A DNA stretch of 64,000 bases from Pithys albifrons albifrons (Eukaryota; Chordata; Aves; Passeriformes; Thamnophilidae): assembly GCF_047495875.1 (NCBI RefSeq), contig NC_092463.1, forward strand, positions 1,807,057-1,871,056, given 5' to 3'. Under the pieces are notes generated by a model, which saw only the letters and a program-made list of their open reading frames with translations, did no database searches and was not told the origin of the DNA. Below are positions 22,069 through 35,200 of the stretch, one piece after another. The position numbers were made by a program, and so were the translations under genes. Within the stretch, counting starts at the first letter, position 1. Every line of letters starts with the position of its first letter.

Positions 22069-22074
22069 TTTATT
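22069..22074 (-). terminator. DNAAF2: Likely DNAAF2 polyadenylation signal (AATAAA on minus)
   Basis: TTTATT on the plus strand is AATAAA on the minus strand, 689 nt downstream of the DNAAF2 stop. It is the first good hexamer after the stop that I noticed. Confidence 0.45.
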
Positions 22075-22762
22075 ATTAGATGTGTTCTGTCGGTTATGGC
22101 ACTTTAGGGAGGGTAACCAGCAACCAGCACGTGGAAACTCGAGGGAAACTCTGAAAGGAAATCTGGATAAAGAGAATCCATCTCCCAAACTGTAAATACC
22201 TCACAGCAGACGTGCCCCCAGAGGATGCTGTTACTGTGCAATGGAATTTGCTCAGCTGGGGGATGTCTGGGTGCTGCAAAGCACCACACTAGGATGGAAC
22301 ACAGGGTAGAGACGTTGATTATTTCTAGGAGACTAATTAGAACTTCTCCGGGTAATTAGAAATTTCATTTGATTGCTAAAAATCACTGTGAGTCTAATCC
22401 TGCAGTTATCTCAAAATGAAAGGTTTGAAAAATGATGAATACTGCTCAGTTCCCAAGGGAGCCATTAGACCAAGGATACAGACAAATAATCCCTGAAATC
22501 CGGCAAAAGAATAAAAATATTACATAAACAATGAAGATACATTTTCCTCCAAGAGCTGAGATTCACTTCAACTGTGTATTCCTTGCAATAAAACTATTTC
22601 AGCCCATAGAAAACAGACCTATTCACTTCAAAAATTGTAACAACGTAAGGTTTTGATGCTGAAACAGTGTCAGTGGGAACCTCGGAGCTCCCAAACCACC
22701 CACCAGCACGTGGAACTCGCAGGAGACACCAAACAACAGGAGGAAATCCTAAACCCATTAAA

Positions 22763-23272
22763 CTAATCCAGCTCATACAACAAGGAATTGTGAAACACGA
22801 CCGGGCAGCGCGTGACGTGGTCCCTGAGGATGCGCTCGCTCCCGTCCTGGGGGTTCACCTCTCGCAGGACAGGGGGGGCTGCCCTGCTGTCCAGCCCTGG
22901 GGGTGCAGCCCCTTCCTGCCCTTCCGCTGCCCCCTGCCCCCCTGGCACAGCTTCTCCCTGTTTCCCAGAGCCTGGAGCCGCGGCCGTGTCGCCTGCTGAG
23001 ACAGCACTTCCTAAATGTGGCTCCTTTCTCTCCGATCCGCCAGGAATTGCTGAACTGGTGTCAGGAGGTTCGTGCTCCAAACAATGGTGTGAACCACAAG
23101 CTCCTTTCCCCATTGTCTCGGCTGCGGGAGCCGCGTTGGTTCCTGCAGCACGTTCTCCATCGGCTGCAGGACGGTTTGTCTCTGCCTTTGCCTCGGGGCA
23201 GTCGCCGCTGCTCTTTCCAGCCAGGTCTCCCCCTGAGCCGCCAAGTGTTCCTTCTCCATCACGTTCCTCGGG
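22763..23272 (-). CDS. DNAAF2: DNAAF2 exon 3 (residues 831-999) with stop
   Basis: The acceptor is TATTTCCTTGACAG; an in-frame TGA inside it shows the frame cannot extend further upstream. Most of the exon is Gly/Ala/Glu-rich and fast-evolving. Only the last 35 or so residues (NPQDGSERILRDHVTRC, HNSLLYELD) are clearly conserved. The stop is TAG at 22765-22763. Confidence 0.88.
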   Translation of the reverse strand, partial: PEERDGEGTLGGSGGDLAGKSSGDCPEAKAETNRPAADGERAAGTNAAPAAETMGKGACGSHHCLEHEPPDTSSAIPGGSERKEPHLGSAVSAGDTAAAPGSGKQGEAVPGGQGAAEGQEGAAPPGLDSRAAPPVLREVNPQDGSERILRDHVTRCPVVFHNSLLYELD

Positions 23273-26200
23273 CTGTCAAGGAAATAAAGGAATTATTTTC
23301 CAGCTGAAACAAACAGTTCACACAAAACTGCTGTCGAGACACTCCAACAGCTGAGCAACTTGCACTAGTGGAATGTCCACGGCAGGGGGCTGGACCAGGA
23401 TGATCTTTAAGGTCCTTTCCAACCCAAACCATTCCATGATTCTGTGATTCTGTTTCTGGTGCTGGGGCTCTCCTGCTCTTCCCGAGGGTTTCCTGTGCCC
23501 CAGGAAAGGCTGCTGGGCAGTGGCCAAGCGGGATCAGGGAGGGCCTGCACCACACCCAGCCTGTTTCCCACATCCCAGGGGCCACAGATCAGCCAAGGGA
23601 ACTGATCCCTCATTGCAGGAGAGTGTTTGAACCTTGCAATTAGGGAATTAACCGGCCTGTGGAGCTAATCCAGGAATTGCTGTGGTTGCCTCGGGAGAAG
23701 AGGAACTAGGAGAAGTGCTGTCTATGTAGCAGTTCCCCAGTTTCACCATTATGGAGTGTTTTAGCCAAAAAACCTGCTGGTGACTCCCAGGTCCCTGTCA
23801 GTGGGCAGTCAGGACCAAGCAGGGATCTGCCCAGGAGCAGTTGGATTCATGGACTCAGAGACAGAGCTGCTCCCTCACACCCCCAGCCTGCTCTCACCCC
23901 AAACCACTGCTCACTCCAGCAGGAAACAAAAGCACCACCAGGAAATTCTTCTCCAAACTGGATGCTTCTCCCACGTGGACACAGAATCATGGAATACCCT
24001 GAGCTGGAAGGGACCCACAGGGATCATCAGCTGCAGTGCCTGGCCCAGCACAGGATTTCTGGTATCTCAGCTGCCTTTTCTTAGGCCCCCAAACACACAG
24101 ATCTGCCCTCCAACACTTTGAACTTTAGACTTTCATGTACAATCCACACAGGGTGCACAAGTCAAGCCTGCCAAGTAAAGCCACTATCTCTAAGGAACCC
24201 CTGGGGCCTCCAGCCTCGTTCCAAAGGTCATGTGCCTTGTCTGGACCTGCCTCCCCACGAGGCTCCTGCACATTAACTCTGTGCAGATCCAGGCTGTGGC
24301 CACAACAGTGCCCTCACTGGCCCTGCATTTTATGCTTCCTTTAACAAAAGTTTAATCTGAATTTCTGACACAGTGTCTGCCAAGAAATCCCAGTTAATGG
24401 GGGGTGTTTACCCCACATTTTCCTCTTTACAAAACTAGCATTTTGGTTTCTTCATCTGTCCATCTGTTTTGTACTGAGAGGACATTTTAATCCCGTGGCA
24501 GATCCCAGGAACAGCCTGCCCTGCATCCTGTGTCTAGACAGGGTGGCTGAGGAAGAACAGTGGCCTGAATGAGGCCTGGAACATCACAAATGTGAATCTG
24601 AGACCAGTGTTTAACATTAATGGCCTCATGTTTAATTATCCACACAACAGCAGCTCACCAAGTATTCAAATACTTGGACTAAATAAAGATAAGGAGAGAT
24701 GATTCTTCCCAGAAAATCCTCTAGGACTTTTCTGCCTGTACAAGGCTGAGAGAGTGAAGGATTCCTGCAAGAAGAAAGTCCTGTCTTTAATGACTGGCTC
24801 ACAGTTCTTCTTGCAAGTGAAATCCAGGAGGTTTCAAACCCTTGGTCACATTAAATGGCACAAACACAACCTGGGCTTCTGAAAACTGACATTTCTACCT
24901 GTAAATAACCCCACTCCTGGTTTTCCCTGCTCCTGTAGAACAGGAACAAAGCTGTTTCAGTGGGATCTGATAGGATCTTGCTGAAGAACATAAATCAGTC
25001 AGAGCATGTGCTGCTCCAAGAGATTCTCACCTCCACCCTGATTTGAATTCTGTCCTCAGAAACATCCAGCACTTCAATTAATGGCTGGCTTTCCAGTGCT
25101 GATTGGGAGCTAGAGGAAGGGCAGAAAGCAGTGCCTAGAAATCCATCAATGTTCTCTTCACTGACAAACAATCTCTCCTAAAGAAAAGAAAGAGAGAAAG
25201 AGCAGGTTGTGTTATTTTCATGCTAAACCTCAGGGCTATTTGGGCTAAAAACTCCCTGCAAAGAAAGGCAGGACAGTTCACAAGTTTCACAGCACAGTCA
25301 TGGCTTGGTAGAGACATTCTAAGTCAGACACTCAGGGTAACAAGGTGAAATAAGAGCAGTGTTTAGCTCATGTTAATTGAAATTAGAGATCAAATATAAC
25401 AGAAAAATGCTTTCTCTCTTTGGGTACATGACTAATACATAGATTTAGACTCTCTCTGAGGAATGATTTGCACTGACATCATTCCCCTGCCCTCACCTGG
25501 CTTAACCCCAGGAAGGTGTTACACTGTTGTGGCTTTGGTTGTGTGTTTGGGATACCACAAACACCTCCTGGGAGTGCAGGATCTGTGAGCCCTCAGCCCC
25601 AGGATCAGATACAGAACACACAGGGCTGGATCCATTTCACACCCAGCCACGGAGGCTGCTCAGATCTCCCTGCAGACAAGGGGGAAAACCAGCTGGAAAA
25701 ACCAGAGAGGTGTCCAGAGGCAGAGACAGCCTGGGGTGTGTTTCCAGCCTGGGGTGTGTTTCCAGTGCCCTTCATAAACACTAAAACATGTTGCTACAGG
25801 TCCAGAGATTTAAATCAGTCACATGTAATTAAAGGGCCTAAAATATATCCTGGAGGGGCTGTTTCATAAGAACTGCAGAGCTTTCCCTGTCCTTGTGTTA
25901 TTCCTAAACCATCTGTGTAGGCTGAGGGCAAGGACAGTCAGACTCTGACCTAGAGGAGCACTTTATGTTGGGATATTACCTTTCCTGTTTAATTGGAAGT
26001 AACAGGGAGAACTTGCAAACCTTCCACTTTAAGCCACACTTTTAAATTTCTCGGTCCAGCTCAACCCTCTTGTCAATCCAATGAAAGTTAAATTCAATTA
26101 TCACTGACATCTTGCAGACTGAGAAGCAAAAAGACAATTCTGCACATTTTTGGCCCCCTGTGGACTCAGCCTTATGCACAGCCAGATGTCACACTGTGTC

Positions 26201-29200
26201 TGAGGGACAGAATTTAACTGGCATCTTGGAAAAAACCAAAACAGGACAGGAAAAATAACCCAGGGTCCTCTTTTTTCCACTGTTGAAATTGGAGCTCACA
26301 ATATGGAAAGTCATAACATAGGTATTGTTGGTTTTCCAAGCCAGAGGATTGAATTAGTTTTCTATCCAGAAAGATCACAATCCAGGCAAAGAGCCAGCAC
26401 TGGATGCTGGGACTGTTTGGGGGAAGGTGAAAGTCCAGCAGGGCTGCCCTGACAGAAACCCCTCCCATAACACACCCACTCTCTGCATTTCTGTCTGCAA
26501 AGCCTCAGTACCTATTCCCTCATGTTACACCTTTCCTGCCTCCCACAGAGGGACCTGCCAGGGCTTCAGGCCTGTGGGAACACTCTGCAGAGTCCAGGAG
26601 GGTGTTGGAGGATGGAAACAGGCACACCCCTCCACTAGACCAGGCTGTTCCATTCCCCATCCTGTATTTCCTACAGAAATGGGGCAAACAGTCTGTTTTC
26701 CCTGTGAACCTGCACCTGGCAGAGGTGCCTGAGGGAGGGACAGACATTTCTCCTCAACACAATTAGGACTTTGCACTTTGGCAACAAACCCAAGAATTCT
26801 TTCTGAGCATTTTCTTCCTGATTGTAAGTGAAAGAATTTGTTTTCTTCCCAGAAAATACTGTCAAAAAAGAAAAACTGAAGGGAGGGAAGGTGTGTTATC
26901 AGGAAAAGCTCCTTCCCCCAGAGGGTGGTGGGCACTGCCCAGGCTCCCCAGGGCAGTGGGGGCTGCCAGAGCTCCAGGAGGGTTTGGATGATCCTCTGTC
27001 AATGGATCCTGGAGAATACACAGGGAAGAACATCCATGGACATGGAGATGAACTGGGGAACAGTTTATTCTGCTTTTCTCCACGGCTCTTCCAAGCTCCA
27101 GACCCACAGTGTGAGTCCTTCCCACCAGCCAAGGTCTCCCAGCACAGTCCCCAGCCAGGGCTGCTGGGCCAGAGGGGAAGCTGCAACTCTGCTGGGAGCT
27201 CTGGGGGGTGTCACTGGGTCCAGCTGGAATGGAGAAGGAGGAAAAGGTCCTGCCTGTTCCCTCTGGGCTCTGGGAAACACAGGACACCATCCCAAGCTGC
27301 AGCTTCCCGTGGATCCAGCCCTGTGGGCAAGAACAACCTGCAGCTCTTGGCTGAGAACTCCTTGGAGGCACCAACTTCCTTCCCAAGGGCTGGGAGAGGC
27401 AGGAGTTGGTTGGAAGTTCCCTCAATGAGTGCCCAGGGCAGTGGGCACGGCCCCGAGGCTGCCACAGCTCCAGGAGGGTTTGGACAATGGGACAGGGACA
27501 GGGTGGGATTGTTGGGGTGTCTGTGCAGGGCCAGGGGTTGGACTGGGTGATCCTTGGGGGTCCCTTCCAGCTCAGGATATCCTGTAATTCCTTGATTAAT
27601 CAGCATTTCACACAAGGCTAAACAGTAACCACTTGTGACATTCCGTTAATTTTGACTGATTGCTCCAAACCAATTTTCCCAAGTCTCATCCCAGCCCAAC
27701 ACTGTATTATTCCTGTAAGTATTTAACATTTTATCACAGTGCTGCCCCGTGGCCCTGCCATAAATCACAGCACCCTGGATGTGTTTGCTGTCAGTGATTA
27801 TCATTAGCCTGAGACTGTAACTCCGACTTTGCATTCACGGGGAGCACATGCCGAGGCATTTATATCACTGCAGATGTTATCAAAGCACAGACCTTGGAAA
27901 AAAATGATTCAGGAATTTATTCTAAAGCCTGCTTTGCCTTCCAAGCCAGAGCAAACAGAGGACAACCATCTGCAGATGATTTCAGTGACCCTGTAAAATA
28001 ATTCGTCGGTTTAAACCGTTTATTTTCTGGTATTTATGATCCTCTCTTAGCAACTTCCAATTTAATTTGTTTTTCCCTGCACATACTGTCATCTGCTGTT
28101 TGCTACACATTCATTTCTCCCTGTGACTAAACTGAGACCAAATTAACATAAATGGTAGCAGGAAGGACTTTGGTTTCTAGAACTCTTCATCACTCAGAGC
28201 CATCCTTGTCTCTCCCAGCCCCTCACGGCTGCCCTTGACAATCAGATGGGTTTATTTGGCCTTAATTCAGCCAAATTTGCAGCCAATTTCCATCCAGAGT
28301 TACCTCCCACACAGGCTGCTATAGTTTTAAAAGCAGGACAGATTTCAGGCTTAAACTATTTGTGTGGCTCCTGTAATGAGAACCTCAGAGAAGCTCAGAA
28401 TGGATTGGGTTGGAAAAGACCTCTGAGATCGTCAAGTCCAACCCTTGATCCAACCCCACTGTGATCACCAGCCCAGGGCACTCTGTGCCCTGGGCTGGTG
28501 ATCACAGTGGGGTTGGATCAAGAAATGGTGGATTCAATAGCCTTGGATCAAGATGGGGTGGATTCTCACTCAGTGCCACATCCACAGAATCACAGAATGA
28601 TAGAATGGATTGGGTTGGAAGAGACCTCTGAGATTGTCAAGTCCAACCCTTGGTCCAACCCCACTCTGTGCCCTGGGCTGGTGATCACAGTAGGGTTGGA
28701 TCAAGACATGGTGGATTCTCACTCAGTGCCTCATCCACAGAATCACAAAATCATAGAATGGATTGGGTTGGAAAAGACCTCTGAGATCAGCAAGTCCAAC
28801 CCTTGATCCAACCCCACCGTGATCACAGTAGGGTTGGATCAAGAAATGGTGGATTCTCACTCAGTGCCACATCCATGGAATCACAGAATCATAGAATGAA
28901 TTGGGTTGGAAAAGACCTCCCAGATCATCAAGTCCAACAGTTGGGCCAACTCCAGTCCCTTTACCAGATCATGGCACTCAGTGCCACGGCCAAGCTCAGC
29001 TGAAAAACCTCCAGGGATGGGGAATCCACCCCCTCTCTGGGCAGCCCATTCCAATCCCTGAGCACTCTCTCTGCAAAGGACTTTTTTCTGCTCTCCAGCT
29101 TCAATTTCCCCTGGCAGAGCTTGAGCCCATCGTGCCCCCTTGTCCTATTGCTGAGTGCCTGGGAGAAGAGACCAACCCCCAGCTGGCTATCATGGGATGG

Positions 29201-32200
29201 TTTGGGTTGGGAGGGATCTTACAAACCATCTCATTCCCTCCATGGGCAAGGATGATCCAAGCTGGCCCTGAACACTTCCAGGGATGGGACAGACATGCCC
29301 ACTCTGGGAACAGCCAGCACAGCTCACCCAGGATGGAAAGGGACCTGGATCTGGGATGTCCTGCCCCTCTGGGTTTGTGGGGTCACAGCACAAACCAGCT
29401 CAGCATGAGATTCTGAAGCATCATGGGGTGAAAACCTTTCCAAGGAGCTCATGGCTGTGAAGATTAAACAGCTCTAAAGGAGCTTTGATGAGCTTAATCA
29501 GTAGGTTAATAATGTTTCCTGACATAACTGTTTTGTGTAGACACGTTATTCCCACAATGCAGCTACCAATTAAAGGCTATTCAGAAATTAGTTTGTTTTA
29601 TGGCAGAAGCAAACTAATTATGGTTCTGAATGCAGCTTGGGAGAGAGATTACTTTGAAAAATATGAAATAATAAGTTTGTTCTCTTCTCCTCCTTCCCTG
29701 TCCTTCTCTGACCTCCCAAAAAACTTGCCAAGAGTCTTGAAATGCTGAGCACAGAATTAACTGAACCAAAAATAAACTGTTGTAGGATTACACTCAACAC
29801 TCCCAGTTTTCAGCAGCACCTTCTTAGAAGTGACCCCTGACTATTGTATTAAGTCTTTATAGTAGCTTGGAAATGGAAAATTACAACCCTGACTCCCACA
29901 GAAAGCACATAACAACTCCAAAGAGCTTGGAAATGAGGGCAAAGAGCTTTCCAGTATGGATTTCTCCCGGAAAGGTGGCAAAGGCTGAAAACATCCCCAT
30001 CCTACACTTCCCACATGGCTCTCTGGGTTTCATGCTTGGCTGACTCTCAGACCAAGAGAAATATTTATCCACAAGAGCCCTAATTCTGAGTTCTCAGAGC
30101 ACAAGGACAGCTCCAGCACGGCCCAGGCTGTGCCCACGGGAGCACATCCAGCCCTTTTCCACATGTTCCCAGTGCTGGGAGCAACACAGCCCTGGCACCT
30201 GCACCTCACACAGGGAACTTTGATTTTGATGGGATGTTGGGAAGAAATTCCTCCTGGGACACTCCCAGGGCTGGGGCAGCCACAGCTTCTCTGGGCACCT
30301 GTGCCAGGGCCTGCCCACCCTCCCAGCCAACAATCCCTTCCCAATATCCCACCTGTCCCTGCCCTTTGGCACTGGGAAGCCATTCCCTGTGTCCTGTCCC
30401 TCCATCCCTTGTCCCCAGTCCCTCTCCAGCTCTCCTGGAGCCCCTTTAGGAAGGGGCTTTCAGGTCTCCCTGGAGCTTCTCCTCTCCAGGTGATCCCCCA
30501 GCTGTCCCAGCCTGGCTCCAGAGCAGAGGGATCCAGCCCTGGGATCAACTGAGTGGCCTCTTCTGGACTCACTCCAACAGGTCCACACATTCTTTTACCA
30601 GCACCAAGAGCTTCCAAAGCGTCTCCTTCCCAAGGCACTGCTGGCTGTGCCAAGCAGAAAAATCCCACCCATGTGAAACACCCTCCATGGAGGGGCACAG
30701 AGATGTCACACAAAGCTTCCATGTTCACTGCAATTCCCATCTGGATACCTGACAAGCAGCAGAACTCCTGCTTAGCTCCAGCCATGAACTCCTCAGGAAT
30801 GTTCAGTATAATATTTTTCAGACTGTAAATGTTAAAAAAACATAATGCATAGGAAAGCAGAGGAAATATTTCCTGTGTTTTCCTCTGCTCTCCTGCTGTT
30901 CCCTGGAGCCCCAGGGGGGTTTATGTGAGTTAAATCTTCATTTTCTCCATAACAGGAGATGGGGGTTTATGAGGAGAGGATGGACTGGCTGTGACTCCCT
31001 TCCCAGTGAGGGGTTCCCAGTGGGAAGCACTGACCAGGGAGTGAGCACACATCCTCTGAACTAACTCACCCCAGGCTGCTGAGAGGGGCAGGAAGGGTGT
31101 GGATCAGCAGGAAAGGGAATTCCTACATGGCCCAAGCTCCTTCTAATCCCGTGAAAATGAGCACACACAGCCCCAGAACCACCACACGTGCTTCACATGC
31201 TGTGATAACGGAGCCTCCAGGTCTCAGCAGCTCAAACACCCCCCTGAGAACTGCTTTCTATTTCTGTCAGGAATTGAGCATTTCACCCCAGGAGGCCAAA
31301 ATTCCAACACAACATTTCCAAAGGCACCACTTCCATAATTGCCCAACTCCTGCTCTACATTAACCCAGGACACTCTGGGACATGTTGTTCTCTCAAACCT
31401 TGCCTGGCAGGCTTACAAATTTTATTAATGGTTATTTAACTCTCAGCCACTCTTTCTTCATCATTCACCCTCCAGGCTCTGTTGTCTTGAAATGAGGGAG
31501 AACTCTCTGATGGAGAAGTTTCCCAAGCCTGAGTTTAAGGATTTAAGGGAAAGATGTAGAAGTTCCCAGTGGATGAACTGCAACAGAGTAATGGAGAGAG
31601 CACAGTCTTGAGGCAAAGAGCAGACAGTGATTTTGGCAGTGGGGAAGCCCTGCAGCTTCCTCAGGCATTCCCTGGAAAAACACGGCCTGGAGCAAGCCCT
31701 GCAGCTTTCTCAGGTCATTCCCTGGAAAAACAGAGCCTGGAGCAAGCCCTGCAGAAGGCTCAGGTCATTCCCTGGAAAAACAGAGCCTGGAGCAAGCCCT
31801 GCAGCTTCCTCAGGCATTCCCTGGAAAAACAGGGCCTGGAGCAAGCCCTGCAGCTTCCTCAGGCACTCCCTGGAAAAACAGCCTGGAGCAAGCCCTGCAG
31901 CTTCCTCAGGCATTCCCTGGAAAAACAGAGCCTGGAGCAAGCCCTGCAGCTTCCTCAGGCATTCCCTGGAAAAACAGCCTGGAGCAAGCCCTGCAGCTTC
32001 CTCAGGTCATTCCCTGGAAAAACAGCCTGGAGCAAGCCCTGCAGCTTCCTCAGGCATTCCCTGGAAACACAGAGCCTGGAGCAAGCCCTGCAGCTTCCTC
32101 AGGTCATTCCCTGGAAAAACAGAGCCTGGAGCAAGCCCTGCAGCTTCCTCAGGCATTCCCTGGAAACACAGAGCCTGGAGCAATCCCTGCAGCTTCCTCA

Positions 32201-35200
32201 GGTCATTCCCTGGAAAAACAGAGCCTGGAGCAAGCCCTGCAGCTTCCTCAGGCATTCCCTGGAAAAACAGAGCCTGGAGCAAGCCCTGCAGCTTCCTCAG
32301 GCATTCCCTGGAAAAACAGAGCCTGGAGCAAGCCCTGCAGCTTCCTCAGGCATTCCCTGGAAAAACAGAGCCTGGAGCAAGCCCTGCAGCTTCCTCAGGC
32401 ATTCCCTGGAAAAACAGAGCCTGGAGCAAGCCCTGCAGAAGGCTCAGTGCTGTGTAGTCTCTGGTGCAGTGATTGAGCACCAGGGCAGTGAGAAAAGGTC
32501 ACTTTTAAACCCCTGAAATATGTGACTCTTAGTCCACAACACCAAAAGTTATGGAATCTTTATTTTTATAGGATTTCTGGTCACCATAACTAGTCACAGA
32601 CTCCAAGACCTCCAAGATCATCCTGTTCAACCACTGTGTGGACATCATGGTTTAGCCAAGGAGTGAAACTACTCACAATTAAAGTCCAGGAGGACTGTGG
32701 CACTGTAAGGAGTTGCTGAAAAGAAGCAAGGGTGGGAATTCCAGCTGCTCAGCACCCCTGGAAACTGAGCTCCAAACAGACCATCTTCCAGCCCAGGCAT
32801 TTCAGCCACAGCTGGTTACAAGAGCAAAAGCAGCCCCTGAAACTCTGGTTCAAGCATTGTCTCCAAAGCTCAGCTCATTCTTCTACCAGTGTCTGATCAG
32901 ACCAATTTCCCAGAAGAAACTGGTAGTTAATGGGACAGAACTGGGCAGGCAGAGCCTCACAGGGTGCTGGAACAACCACCATGGCACGAGTTACCAGTGA
33001 GGAGGAAATTCTGAGCTAACCCAGTGAGGAATGTGATCCATGAAACAACACGGCAACCCTTGGGCTCCAGCAGGAAACAACGTCCCAAACAATTCCAGAG
33101 TAGGAATTCCAAATCTGTTCAAAGCACTGGACAGGCTGGACAGGGCTTGGAGCAGCCTGGGCTGGTGGGAGGTGTCCCTGCCCATGGCAGGGGGTGGGAT
33201 GAGATGGGCTTTAAGGTCCATCCAACCCAAACTGCTCTGGAATTCTCTGATTCCATCACTCACTTTTGCAGTGCACCATCCTCTGGCAACGCTGCTGTGG
33301 GAGAAGGGATGACAAACAAGCACAATGGGAAGTGCAGGATAAAATTCCTACTCTCCCTGCACACCAGAAGCTCCTTGAGAGGATCAAACAGGGCACTGCT
33401 TTGTGCACTTTGCAATGACTGATGCAACTCATTACAGGTCTCAGTGCCACAACCACAGCTCTGATTTACAGAACGAGAGTCAAGGCAGCAAAACACCCAA
33501 GATGACATCAGACAAACTGCAGAAATCAGCACAAGTAGAAGAAAAGTGACCAGGAGCAAATAGTTAATGGCCAGAAGACAGCATGTAATAGTGGCTCTAA
33601 TTAAATATTAATTTTTCTTCCCTCACTCTGAGCGAGTGCAGCTCTCAGTGCTGGCACAGGCACTTCGGGGAAATATCAGTTAAAAAAAGCAAACAGAACA
33701 AATGACTTCAGTTTATTCTGCCTGCCTCAGTCTGCAGGCCCAGTGTCCAAGAGGATTGCACGCCAGGAGAATCTCTTGGAGATGCTGCATGAATGAATGG
33801 CTGGGAAGCCTGTGACTAATGCCCAGTCTCTTCCTCCTACTCCACCCAAAGCATTTGGCAATATATACTAAAATCAGCACATTCAAGCTGGTTTTTTTAA
33901 CTCACAAACCCAAAATCTCACGACTGGGTGGCCTTCCAGCAACTTCCACTCACAAGATGTTCCCCCAGTCATAGTAACAACTTCCAACCATTAGTCCAGC
34001 CATCAACCAGCACCCCCTCCATGTTCCTCACTAAGCCTCAAGTGCCACATTCTCGTGTTTTTTCAGCCCTTCCAGGGGTGGTGACTCCACCACTGCCCTG
34101 AGCAGGCTCTGCACCTGCACAGAAAAAGAAAATAGTTTGCACAGTGGCTTCCTTGGTGTGGCAGCAGCACCCAGGGCCTGATCACAGCAAGGAGCAGCAG
34201 TGCTGAGTGTGCTGTGGCCCCACTTGCACAGGCTTGCCAGGCTCCTGCTCGGAGAAAAGCAGAGGAAATGCTCTGCAAACAGCTCAGCGTGGGCGGTTCT
34301 CCATAAATTCATCATCTTTGATACTTCCCCGAAATGATCAGCTCCTCCTTCACTGGAATTGCTACAATACATTGTTGTAAAAGGTGTGCAGTGGCTAAAT
34401 GGGAAATTCAATGGGATGTTTCAGCTGCACAAACACTAATTGGATAAATATCTTTCAAAATCATGCACAAGTAATTTCCAGTTGCAGGGATGGAGCAATT
34501 AAGCTGCTCCAAGCCAAGTCTATCCCAGTGGATACACTTGAAGCCTGCCAGCTTTCCTGGACTTGCACTCCAAACTGCAAAGGATTTTATTGCTCTAAAA
34601 TCGAGCCAAACTCCAAATCCCATGGCTGGAAGGTTACACAAGAGCTGTGCAGCCTTAATCCCTGCCCATGAGAAGCTGTTTGAAACTCTGAGCTGACAGA
34701 ACAATAGGGATTTCAAAAAAACTCCTGTGAGTGCTTCTGGACAGCGAGAGTGCCACAAGGTGGGCACCCCTCTGGGGACACTGGCAGCTCCCAGCTGGCA
34801 CTGCCACCTGGATGCAGCCACCCCACCTCCTCCCACCACTGCCCAACAACCCATAAAATAATAAAACACTAAACTAGATCATATCCTAACACGGAAGTAG
34901 AGAAGGTGAAGATTTATCCCAGAAAAATGGGCAGTTCACAGCTGCTTTTGGTGTTCTGTTCTGGTTGAAATAATGAGTTTTCCCATGGCTGTAAATGGGA
35001 ATTCTGTCCCAAAATACAGGCACAGGGACACTCCACCCACACTTCATGACAGTGTATGCACATGTGGGGTACCATAAACACCTCCTTTCTTTGCATGAAC
35101 GGGCTGCACAAGCAATTTACTTGGTTTTTAACAGTGGACACTAAGGACATAAAGGCCAGAGCAGGCTCCGTTTTCACTCATCACCAGAATGTCTCTTAGA

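Noticed and set aside
31569..32516. 315-codon frame with SLEQALQLPQ repeats
   Set aside because: Product of the 49-bp minisatellite in DNAAF2 intron 1.
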